Origin: Clostridia bacterium
GTDB taxonomy: Bacteria; Bacillota; Clostridia; Christensenellales; UBA1242
Length of the DNA stretch: 10,470 bases
NCBI GenBank assembly: GCA_028704215.1
Contig: JAQVLJ010000028.1
Coordinates: 1-10,470 of the forward strand
Direction: 5' to 3'
Shown piece after piece: positions 1 through 6,225 of this stretch. Under the pieces are notes generated by a model. That model had not been told where the DNA came from. It did not search any database and worked only from the letters and a program-made list of their open reading frames with translations. Position 1 is the first letter of the stretch, and every line of letters begins with the position of its first letter. A program made the position numbers and the translations under genes.

Positions 1-1640
1 ATACCGCTGATTTTTAGCTTATTTTTGTAATTATCGATGTCCAAATCTGCCAAAACATAGTTTTCAATTCCGCTAGACAGCGTGTAGTATTTTGATTTTG
101 AATTAAAAGCCAAAAGCGACATATTGTCCAAGTTCATAACCAAATGTTCCGGATATTTTTTTAATGATGTGACTTTTGTGTTTTTCAATTTAACAAGAAA
201 TATTGGTCTAAAATTGTTGTGACCACATGGCTCAAGCCTATCAATGTCTTTAATGAAGTCTACATTTATATCGTTGACATTCAAATAAAAGTCATATGTT
301 TTTGAAGGTACAAAATTTTCATTAACAAAAAACTTATTCACGTACTCAAACACTCTGTCATTGAATTCGTCGAATTTTTCGACCTTAATTGTCAATCCTG
401 CAGCCATAGTATGTCCGCCAAATTTGACCAAAATATCAGTCATTTGGGACAACATACTATGTATGTTGACATTATTTACACTTCGTGAGGAACCAATCAG
501 TTCATCTCCTTGTTGACTAAACAAAAAAGTAGGACGATTATATTCTTCGCTTATTCGAGCGGCAACGATGCCAAGTATACCAGAATCCCATGTTGGAGAA
601 CTAAGAATAACCGCAGGGGTGTGATAAATGTCTTTTTCGGCAAGCATTTGTTTTGCTTCAATGTATGCCAAATTGCATAGTTCTTGTCTTTTGATATTAT
701 ACGATATAATATCATTAACAAGTTTGTTAATTTCACTGTCTTTGTTTTCCAAATATAAACAAAGCGATCTATCTGCATCACCCATTCTGCCCGAAGCATT
801 GAGCTTTGGAGCAACTTTAAAGGCTATATCAGAAGATTTTGCCTCTCCTTTGATACCGCAAACGTTAATCAATTTGCGAATGCCTTTTGGCAAAAGATTT
901 TGTTTAGCTAGTCCGTGTTTCACTATTGCTCTATTTTCGTCTAGCAAATCGACTATATCAGCTATGGTTGCAATACTACAAATAGCAATATATTCGTCGA
1001 TATTGTCTAAACCCCAAAACGCTTGTACTATTTTTAGCGCCACCCCACTGCCACACAAACTTTTAAAAGGATACGTGTTAGAAGTTTTTGGGTTAATAAT
1101 GGGACAGTTTGGCAATTGCGGTCCTTTCTCGTGGTGATCTGTGATAATGATATCAATATTTTTTTGTTTTAAAAACTCCGCTTCATTAACTGCTGTAATA
1201 CCACAATCCACAGTTATTATCAAATTGGGGTTATATTTTTCGATGATTTTTTCAAGTGCGGGGATATTTACACCATAACCATCCTCATATCTGTTAGGTA
1301 AAAAATTGAATGCTTGTATGCCAAATGCATCAAAGAACTTTAAAAGTATAGCACTTGCAGTAATGCCGTCTACGTCGTAGTCGCCAAAAATTAAAATTTT
1401 ACTTTTTTGTTCAATATGTTTTTTTATTATTTCCACAACTATTTTCATATCCTCAAATAGATATGGGTCATGTAATTGGGACAAGTTAGGTTCCAAAAAA
1501 TTTTTCAATTCATTTTCATCTTTAATGCCTCTTCCATATAACAGTTCGACAATTCTTTCATCTAACAAAAACTTTTTTGCCATCTTTGCGACAAAATTTG
1601 TATCAATATTTTTGTTATCATATGATAAATTATATTTCAT
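1..1640 (-). CDS. recJ: Single-stranded-DNA-specific 5'-3' exonuclease RecJ, C-terminus cut by the left window edge
   Basis: RecJ degrades single-stranded DNA 5' to 3' in recombinational and mismatch repair, in the cytoplasm, using Mn/Mg ions. The frame opens at the ATG at 1640 and stays open for 546 codons to the window edge, so the stop lies outside. DHH-superfamily motifs are in order: GDYDVDG at residues 86-92, TVDCGIT with D145, the TDHHE signature with D168-H169-H170, NASGRMGDADRS around 281-292, and the DHHA1-type FGGHTMAAG with G408-G409-H410. These are the phosphoesterase metal ligands and the DHHA1 substrate contact. LEPCGHNN at 469-476 occupies the place of the usual GxGNP motif before the OB fold and is degenerate. 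AAGGTG seven bases upstream supports the start. RecJ proteins range from about 570 to nearly 790 residues, so an unknown but possibly small part is missing. It follows secDF as in Bacillus. An intrinsic terminator lies just before its ribosome binding site, so its promoter is unclear. Confidence 0.95.
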   Translation of the reverse strand, partial: MKYNLSYDNKNIDTNFVAKMAKKFLLDERIVELLYGRGIKDENELKNFLEPNLSQLHDPYLFEDMKIVVEIIKKHIEQKSKILIFGDYDVDGITASAILLKFFDAFGIQAFNFLPNRYEDGYGVNIPALEKIIEKYNPNLIITVDCGITAVNEAEFLKQKNIDIIITDHHEKGPQLPNCPIINPKTSNTYPFKSLCGSGVALKIVQAFWGLDNIDEYIAICSIATIADIVDLLDENRAIVKHGLAKQNLLPKGIRKLINVCGIKGEAKSSDIAFKVAPKLNASGRMGDADRSLCLYLENKDSEINKLVNDIISYNIKRQELCNLAYIEAKQMLAEKDIYHTPAVILSSPTWDSGILGIVAARISEEYNRPTFLFSQQGDELIGSSRSVNNVNIHSMLSQMTDILVKFGGHTMAAGLTIKVEKFDEFNDRVFEYVNKFFVNENFVPSKTYDFYLNVNDINVDFIKDIDRLEPCGHNNFRPIFLVKLKNTKVTSLKKYPEHLVMNLDNMSLLAFNSKSKYYTLSSGIENYVLADLDIDNYKNKLKISG

Positions 1641-1650
1641 TTTCACCTTA

Positions 1651-1682
1651 TTTAAAAATGCCTTTCTGTTAAAAGAAAGGCA
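1651..1682 (-). terminator. Intrinsic terminator after secDF, immediately upstream of recJ
   Basis: Read on the minus strand, a perfect 9-base-pair stem (TGCCTTTCT with AGAAAGGCA, + strand 1659-1667 and 1674-1682) with a six-base loop is followed by TTTTT (1654-1658). It lies 7 bases after the secF stop. On the plus strand no U-run follows the stem, so it acts in the direction of secF transcription. The U-run ends only four bases before the recJ ribosome binding site. Confidence 0.8.
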
Positions 1683-1688
1683 AAAATA

Positions 1689-2654
1689 TTATGCTTTTTC
1701 TTCTTTTGATTTTGGTTTTATTTTTTTATTTTTTTGTGGAAGGATTTTTGTAAAGAAAGTCCAAAAATAACTATTTACAAATAATACGCTAACACTGACA
1801 CCAACAAGTCCAAATATTCCTGCAATTGCAGTCATTTTGATAGGTAAAGAACCTAGTGATAACATTACTAAAAACACCACCGCGAACATTCCACTTCCAA
1901 ACATAAATCTTAACAAGTTGTTTTTAATTGTTTTGTTTACTAAAAGATTTGGCTTAATTATTTCAGCGGTGTTTGATTTTGTATTTCTCATAAATTCATA
2001 CATAGAATTTAATTCAAACAAAGTGTAGGCAACCATCAATCCTAAGATTGCGTAAAAATTTGCACCAATAGAAATTCGAGTTACCGTGGCCAAAGACAAA
2101 ATAAACAAAATCGTATGTGCGACACAAATCAATGCCGAAAGTGCCTCAGCAACATCGAATCTAAATACAAAATACAAAGCAACCAAAACAACTCCAACTA
2201 CTATTGCTACATAAGCATAGAATATTTCATTTTGAGTAAGGACTCCCTCAATTTTTAAATGTTCTGAAATGTCTGATGTCGTTAGACTTGAATATTCAGC
2301 TAAAATGTCTGTTTCAATATTCTGAATTTTTGTTTCATCAACTTCACCGCTATATTTAACATATAATGATGTTTCTACAAATTCACCTTGTTTTTGAATT
2401 GAATAAACAGAAAGTCCATTATAATTCATAATTTGTTTTATACTATCAGAGTATTCAACAAACGTAGAATTAGTATTTAATTCCTCGCCTACTGTTACAG
2501 AAAAACTGTGCCCTCCTCGTAATTCAATGCTGTAATTCAAACCGAATATGCACAAAAATATCAAAGAAATAAGTATCAATCCAGCGGTAACATATAGAAA
2601 GTATTTTGATTTTTTTACAAAGTCAAATTTCATTTTTTCAAAGTTAGTTTTCAT
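1689..2654 (-). CDS. secF: Protein translocase subunit SecF, divergent in its proton-relay residues
   Basis: SecF pairs with SecD in the membrane and helps pull secreted proteins across after SecYEG-SecA translocation. The 321-residue protein has the family plan: one N-terminal helix (about 17-40), then the GxDFxGG-like element as YSIELRGG (41-48), an extracytoplasmic domain to about 140, and five further helices (about 145-165, 170-190, 198-222, 247-268, 272-300) with a lysine-rich cytoplasmic tail. FRFDVAEALSA (164-174) matches the family's FRFE-type loop. Several polar positions differ: the usual HD of the third helix is H180-T181, the INDT aspartate region reads LFEL with E214, and the arginine of the usual SRTxxTS segment aligns with N245, with R249 one helical turn later. 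The ATG overlaps the secD end by 11 bases, indicating translational coupling. The start is supported by this overlap and by correct placement before helix 1. The family assignment is firm; whether it still uses the proton gradient is uncertain. Confidence 0.9.
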   Translation of the reverse strand: MKTNFEKMKFDFVKKSKYFLYVTAGLILISLIFLCIFGLNYSIELRGGHSFSVTVGEELNTNSTFVEYSDSIKQIMNYNGLSVYSIQKQGEFVETSLYVKYSGEVDETKIQNIETDILAEYSSLTTSDISEHLKIEGVLTQNEIFYAYVAIVVGVVLVALYFVFRFDVAEALSALICVAHTILFILSLATVTRISIGANFYAILGLMVAYTLFELNSMYEFMRNTKSNTAEIIKPNLLVNKTIKNNLLRFMFGSGMFAVVFLVMLSLGSLPIKMTAIAGIFGLVGVSVSVLFVNSYFWTFFTKILPQKNKKIKPKSKEEKA

Positions 2655-3957
2655 TAGCGCTTACCTCCGCTTTAACTGGTTGAATGTTTAGTGCCTTTGA
2701 ATTGTCAAAATTTAAAACAGAGTACATTTTCATAACACCTTTGAATATTAATAAGGTACAAATCAAATTAATTGGGCAGCCCACAAATAACATAAATCCA
2801 AATGAACGAAGTGCTAGGTTTGGCAACAAAGACATCACAGAACCAACAACAAACAAAATTATATTTGTAGTCAAAATTAAATTAAATGATTGTTTTTGCC
2901 CCAAACGATAACTGGTGTGTAGCAATTTGCCACTCTCATAATGGTATTTAATATTGGAATAAATAGTAAAATATGAACTTAAAGCAATAACAAACATAAA
3001 CATCATTCCAATAATGCCTCCAAAGTTAACAAACACAAAAGGAATAGATTGTAATATAAACATAAAAATAACCACAAATATTGAAAGATTAAACAAAGTC
3101 AGTAAACCAAAATGTTTTGTAAACAATATCAAAAAAGTAATTAGTAAAGCAAAAGCTAATACTATGCCTATATACAAAATCAATTTAGTTCCAACTCCAA
3201 GCTCTGCTGAGATTGGTCCTGATGTGGACAATTCCAAATCAAGAGGTGACATACCTATTTTAATCATTGTTGCAAAATTTTTTGCTTCTGTTTCTGTGGT
3301 AAATGATTCACTATACAAAGTCAATATACCGTCCGTAATTTGACTAGGACTTTCGTATGATACCGTTTGAGTACCAAATATCATATAAAAGGTTTTTGTT
3401 TCGCCACTAGTCGCTTCGGACAAAGCTTGAGTGCCTTCATCATCAAAGGAAGCTTCTACGCCATAGTAGCCGTTTGTATTACTTAAAACTTTAGCGTTAG
3501 TAATGTGACGTCCGTTTGTAAAAGAGTCAGTATCTGATGTGTTGGTCTTAAATTCAAGAAGATACGTATTGCCAATCATTGATAATAATTCGCTTTCGTC
3601 TTGTGTATTCTTTATATCCGATGCTTCTATACGCAAAATATTATCCCCTACCCAGAAAACAGAACTGTCGTAGTAACCACCCAAAGTCATTATACTTTTC
3701 ATATTAGCGATGGTATCGGACTTATATACATCATAATAAGCATCATCAGCATCGTCAGGCATACTTGCAGTATACTCCAAATACGAACCGCCAAATACAC
3801 TAGCACTTGTTTTAAGTTTTTGTGCAAAAGAAACATAACTATAATGCACGCCATTAATTGATAATGGAAAATTAAAACTAACAAAAGAAAGTACTAAACC
3901 GATAGCTAAAAATATTGATGTTAAAATGAAAAAAAGTTTTGAACGCTGTTTAGTCAT
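2644..3957 (-). CDS. secD: Protein translocase subunit SecD, lacking the conserved membrane aspartate
   Basis: SecD forms the accessory translocase with SecF and YajC, with a large extracytoplasmic domain that grips emerging proteins. The 437-residue protein has an N-terminal helix (9-28), an outside domain from about 30 to 257 containing SVFGGSYLEY (53-62, the site of the usual LDLxGG motif) and SGPISAELG (246-254), then five helices (about 258-280, 285-308, 314-335, 360-380, 385-408). The segment from FGGIIG (312-317) to ESGK (341-344) aligns without gaps with the family PGIAG...DANVLIFERI...GK block. Along that alignment the aspartate of DANVLI is S327, and the later DAN aspartate is T363. 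The outside domain is short for the family. The ATG at 3957 follows AGGGAG at a normal distance and sits just downstream of a consensus promoter. It is the first gene of the secD-secF unit. A true SecD by architecture and neighbour; loss of the key aspartate is read by eye. Confidence 0.92.
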   Translation of the reverse strand: MTKQRSKLFFILTSIFLAIGLVLSFVSFNFPLSINGVHYSYVSFAQKLKTSASVFGGSYLEYTASMPDDADDAYYDVYKSDTIANMKSIMTLGGYYDSSVFWVGDNILRIEASDIKNTQDESELLSMIGNTYLLEFKTNTSDTDSFTNGRHITNAKVLSNTNGYYGVEASFDDEGTQALSEATSGETKTFYMIFGTQTVSYESPSQITDGILTLYSESFTTETEAKNFATMIKIGMSPLDLELSTSGPISAELGVGTKLILYIGIVLAFALLITFLILFTKHFGLLTLFNLSIFVVIFMFILQSIPFVFVNFGGIIGMMFMFVIALSSYFTIYSNIKYHYESGKLLHTSYRLGQKQSFNLILTTNIILFVVGSVMSLLPNLALRSFGFMLFVGCPINLICTLLIFKGVMKMYSVLNFDNSKALNIQPVKAEVSANEN

Positions 3958-3980
3958 AAATGCTCCCTAATTCGAGTGTA

Positions 3981-4009
3981 ATTATACCTTAATTTGATTT
4001 TTGTGTCAA
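3981..4009 (-). promoter_or_regulatory. Consensus sigma-A promoter for secD-secF
   Basis: On the minus strand TTGACA (4004-4009) is separated by exactly 17 bases from TATAAT (3981-3986), matching both consensus hexamers and the ideal spacing. The expected transcription start near 3974 leaves a leader of only about 17 bases, which contains the AGGGAG ribosome binding site. No room remains for a riboswitch or attenuator. It lies downstream of the terminator of the preceding gene, so secDF looks transcribed independently of yajC. Confidence 0.88.
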
Positions 4010-4043
4010 CGAATATATTATATTAATATATAATTATTGGCAC

Positions 4044-4087
4044 AAAAAAAACTATTTAGCCAACCAAAGTTTCGACTAAATAGTTTT
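4044..4087 (-). terminator. Strong intrinsic terminator after the TIGR04086-type gene
   Basis: The plus-strand halves 4048-4059 and 4076-4087 form a perfect 12-base-pair stem (AAAACTATTTAG with CTAAATAGTTTT) around a 16-base loop. On the minus strand the stem runs into eight consecutive T residues (4044-4051), half of them within the stem. It begins 18 bases after the stop codon of the upstream gene and separates it from secDF. On the plus strand the T run after the stem is short, so activity is probably mainly in the minus direction. Confidence 0.85.
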
Positions 4088-4105
4088 AAAAGATGTGTTC
4101 GAGTA

Positions 4106-4501
4106 TTACTTTTTAAAAGCTTTTACTATTACAGCACATATAATTCCAATTAACACAGAAAATAGCAAGTCAGTCAAATTTCCTTTGGATAAGCTAAAAG
4201 AATTGTTCAAAATGGAAAACAAAAGATATGAAATTACTGTGTAAACAACTCCACATAAAGCTCCTTTCAGAATTGCTTTATTTGGCCATTTTCGGACAAA
4301 TGTAAAAGTAATAACTAAAATACTTATTACCTTGATAATTTGATTTATATAACTGATTATTTTTGTATCCATTGTAAATAATTTTAATACAAAAGCAAAT
4401 AAAAGAATCATTAACAATGAAACCATTATACCTTTAAGAATTGCAACGAAAAATGAAGATATGACGCTAGAATTTGACTTTTTGGACAATGTGTTTTGCA
4501 T
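4106..4501 (-). CDS. Small four-helix membrane protein, TIGR04086/YrzE type
   Basis: A 131-residue integral membrane protein of unknown function. Four hydrophobic segments are visible at about 14-42, 49-69, 76-98 and 109-127, separated by short polar loops, with a basic N-terminus (SKKSN) and a basic end (KAFKK). The third segment, AILKGALCGVVYTVISYLL, and the glycine-containing fourth, SVLIGIICAVI, resemble the TIGR04086/YrzE family, which lies beside yajC in Bacillus and clostridia; the position here, directly after yajC, supports this. An AGGAGGA ribosome binding site four bases before the ATG fixes the start. The gene has terminators on both sides and a TATAAT-type promoter of its own, so it appears to be a single-gene transcript. 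No catalytic or ligand-binding motif is visible. Its neighbours suggest a link to membrane protein export, but that rests on position alone. The family call is by pattern recognition without a profile search. Confidence 0.8.
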   Translation of the reverse strand: MQNTLSKKSNSSVISSFFVAILKGIMVSLLMILLFAFVLKLFTMDTKIISYINQIIKVISILVITFTFVRKWPNKAILKGALCGVVYTVISYLLFSILNNSFSLSKGNLTDLLFSVLIGIICAVIVKAFKK

Positions 4502-4527
4502 ACTTCCTCCTATTTATAAAACATTGT

Positions 4528-4554
4528 ATTATAAATCAAATTTTGTTATAACAA
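4528..4554 (-). promoter_or_regulatory. Probable promoter of the TIGR04086-type gene
   Basis: On the minus strand a perfect TATAAT (4528-4533) lies 26 bases before the start codon. The -35 side is weak: TTGTTA (4549-4554) gives only 15 bases of spacing, and the hexamers at 16 or 17 bases match poorly. The position just after the yajC terminator and before an isolated gene makes a promoter likely. The -10 element is clear and the -35 element is uncertain. Confidence 0.5.
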
Positions 4555-4570
4555 CTTGTCCAACGAATAT

Positions 4571-4600
4571 AAAAAAAATCGTGTCTAATTTACACGATTT
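4571..4600 (-). terminator. Intrinsic terminator closing the ruv-queA-tgt-yajC block
   Basis: Plus-strand 4576-4584 (AAATCGTGT) pairs with 4592-4600 (ACACGATTT) around a seven-base loop. On the minus strand the stem is followed by a run of T residues complementary to the A run 4571-4578. It lies 21 bases after the yajC stop codon and ends the long packed gene block to its right. The plus-strand side has no good U-run. Confidence 0.82.
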
Positions 4601-4621
4601 ATTTTATAAATTGTAAAAAAC

Positions 4622-5041
4622 TTATTTTGATGTCTTAGTTTTGGTACCAGTCGTATTTTTAGTTGTCTTTGGCGCTGATTTAGTTTCAGGTGATTTTACT
4701 GCTGTTTCTTCAATAGTTTCAACCTTTTCAACCTTCTCAGTTTTTTCAACTTTGGCATCATCTTTTAGACCAACGACGCCATAAACTGCCTTGATATCTA
4801 TTTGGATATAACCAAAGTTGTTTTTGTGGCCAGTTTTGATAACCAACTGTTTTACGCCCTCTTCTTCAAAAATATCTACAACAGTACCCAAAATTCCACT
4901 GTATGTCATGATTTTGTCATTCTTTTTAACTTCATTTTGCATTTTTTCAACCTCTTGGTTGTATTTTTTCTTTCTGAAGTAGCTCAATACCAAAAGTAAA
5001 ACCAAAACCACAAGTAAAACTATAACTATAACGTAATCCAT
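4622..5041 (-). CDS. yajC: Preprotein translocase subunit YajC with an extended lysine/threonine-rich tail
   Basis: YajC is a small single-pass membrane protein that associates with SecD-SecF and the SecYEG channel. I take the ATG at 5041 (139 residues) because AAAGGAG lies six bases upstream and the membrane helix then begins immediately, as is usual for YajC; the in-frame ATG at 5083 would add 14 residues not typical of the family. The helix covers about residues 3-21, then basic YFRKKK, then the soluble core: KKNDKIMTYSGILGTVVDI (39-57) matches the family's GDxVxTxGGIxGxV pattern, and IDIKAVYGVV (81-90) its end. From about residue 97 a low-complexity tail of K, E, V, T, P and S follows, including imperfect KVEK repeats and a KTTKNTTGTKTKTSK end. 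This roughly 45-residue tail has no counterpart in the E. coli protein. It is last in the tgt-yajC unit and may also have its own promoter. Confidence 0.9.
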   Translation of the reverse strand: MDYVIVIVLLVVLVLLLVLSYFRKKKYNQEVEKMQNEVKKNDKIMTYSGILGTVVDIFEEEGVKQLVIKTGHKNNFGYIQIDIKAVYGVVGLKDDAKVEKTEKVEKVETIEETAVKSPETKSAPKTTKNTTGTKTKTSK

Positions 5042-5067
5042 ATATTTCTCCTTTTCTATACCATAAA

Positions 5068-5096
5068 ACTTTAACAAAAACAAAACACAAAGTCAA
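5068..5096 (-). promoter_or_regulatory. Possible internal promoter for yajC
   Basis: In the 61-base gap between tgt and yajC, the minus strand reads TTGACT (5091-5096), 17 bases, then TAAAGT (5068-5073). That is five of six matches at -35 and four of six at -10 with ideal spacing. In AT-rich DNA such matches arise by chance, so this is a candidate only. The gap holds no hairpin terminator, so readthrough from tgt is also expected. Confidence 0.4.
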
Positions 5097-5102
5097 ACAT
5101 TA

Positions 5103-6215
5103 TTAGTCATAATATTTTGTCATAAATTGTTTTTTGAAATCTAAAAACCTATCTTCATTAATAGCTTTGCGCATATCCTCCATCAATTTGAGTGAAAAAC
5201 GTAAATTGTGTAAGGATAGTAACCTTGCCCCCAATATCTCATTTGTAACAACAAGATGTCTTAAATAAGCTTTTGTATGGTGAGTACAACAATAACAATC
5301 GCATTCACTATCTAGCGGCGAAAAATCTGTTTTGTATTTTGCGTTTTTTAATACTACTTTTCCAGCACTAGTCATTGCTGTTCCATTGCGTGCTATACGT
5401 GTTTGCAAAACACAATCAAACATATCTATACCTCTTTCAACACCTTCAAGAAGACAATCAGGGCTGCCAACACCCATCAAATAACGAGGCATTTTTTCTG
5501 GCAAGTGTGGTTTAAGATTGTCCAAAATTTCGTACATTAATTCTTTGGGCTCTCCTACTGACAAGCCGCCTATCGCAAGACCACATTTTGCATAAGGAAG
5601 TGTTTTTTCAATGCTTTCTAGCCTCAAATCTTTAAAAAAGTTTCCTTGAACAATTGGAAACAACATTTGCTTATCATTTTTCTGTGCCATAAAGCACCTG
5701 TCAAGCCATTCCAGCGTTCGTTCCATCGCCTTTTTTGAATCTTCATAATTTTCGCCATATTTGCTACAAACATCAAACGCCATTACAATATCTGAACCTA
5801 AATCATTTTGAATTTCAATCGCTTTTTCTGGCGAAACAAACATTCGTTCGCCGCTTAAATGACTAGAAAATTCAACACCTTCGTCAGTAATTTTTCTTAG
5901 ACTTGACAAAGAAAAAACTTGGAAGCCTCCGCTATCAGTAAGGATTGGTCTGTCCCAATTCATAAATTTATGCAAGCCACCAGCCTCGCGAATTACATCT
6001 TGTCCGGGGCGCAAGAATAGATGATATGTGTTTGAAAGTATGATTTGTGCTTCAATTTGTTTCAAATCATCAACAGTCAAACTTTTTACAGTTGCCTGTG
6101 TGCCGACTGGCATATAAATAGGTGTATAAATATCTCCGTGTGGAGTGTGCAAAATGCCCGTTCTAGCACCCGATTGCTTACATACGTGAAGTATTTCAAA
6201 ACTAAAATTTTTCAT
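5103..6215 (-). CDS. tgt: tRNA-guanine transglycosylase (queuosine pathway)
   Basis: Tgt exchanges guanine-34 in the anticodon of the GUN tRNAs (Asp, Asn, His, Tyr) for preQ1, the entry step of queuosine into tRNA. At 370 residues it has normal bacterial length. Visible are TDSGGFQVFSL with the general acid/base D94, VQGNFF (189-194), GGLSVGE (216-222) whose V220 is the bacterial valine associated with preQ1 rather than queuine use, GIDMFDCV with nucleophile D267, and a complete zinc site C305, C307, C310 and H336. Two departures stand out: the usual LPTR after the nucleophile is LQTR (Q271), and the DECxPY-like segment reads FDVCSKYG (147-154). All catalytic and zinc ligands are intact, so it should be active. 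The start at 6215 has AAAGGA with a five-base spacer, and that site directly abuts the queA stop ten bases upstream. With QueA alongside, the locus covers two successive steps; preQ1 synthesis or uptake genes are not in the window. Confidence 0.97.
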   Translation of the reverse strand: MKNFSFEILHVCKQSGARTGILHTPHGDIYTPIYMPVGTQATVKSLTVDDLKQIEAQIILSNTYHLFLRPGQDVIREAGGLHKFMNWDRPILTDSGGFQVFSLSSLRKITDEGVEFSSHLSGERMFVSPEKAIEIQNDLGSDIVMAFDVCSKYGENYEDSKKAMERTLEWLDRCFMAQKNDKQMLFPIVQGNFFKDLRLESIEKTLPYAKCGLAIGGLSVGEPKELMYEILDNLKPHLPEKMPRYLMGVGSPDCLLEGVERGIDMFDCVLQTRIARNGTAMTSAGKVVLKNAKYKTDFSPLDSECDCYCCTHHTKAYLRHLVVTNEILGARLLSLHNLRFSLKLMEDMRKAINEDRFLDFKKQFMTKYYD

Positions 6216-6225
6216 AACTGTCCTT

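Noticed and set aside
628..1137. A 169-codon open frame on the plus strand
   Set aside because: It lies wholly opposite recJ, whose minus-strand frame carries the DHH motifs. The plus-strand translation is low-complexity and lacks any recognisable domain.
3699..3884. A 61-codon minus-strand frame inside secD
   Set aside because: It is an out-of-frame reading of secD DNA; the secD frame is continuous across it and gives a full-length protein.
3958..4105. Possible SCIFF-type Cys-rich peptide gene before secD
   Set aside because: The gap is filled by a terminator and a promoter and shows no frame with the needed cysteines.
4622..5083. YajC starting at the ATG at 5083
   Set aside because: It would place 14 extra residues before the membrane helix and leave the good AAAGGAG site before 5041 unused.
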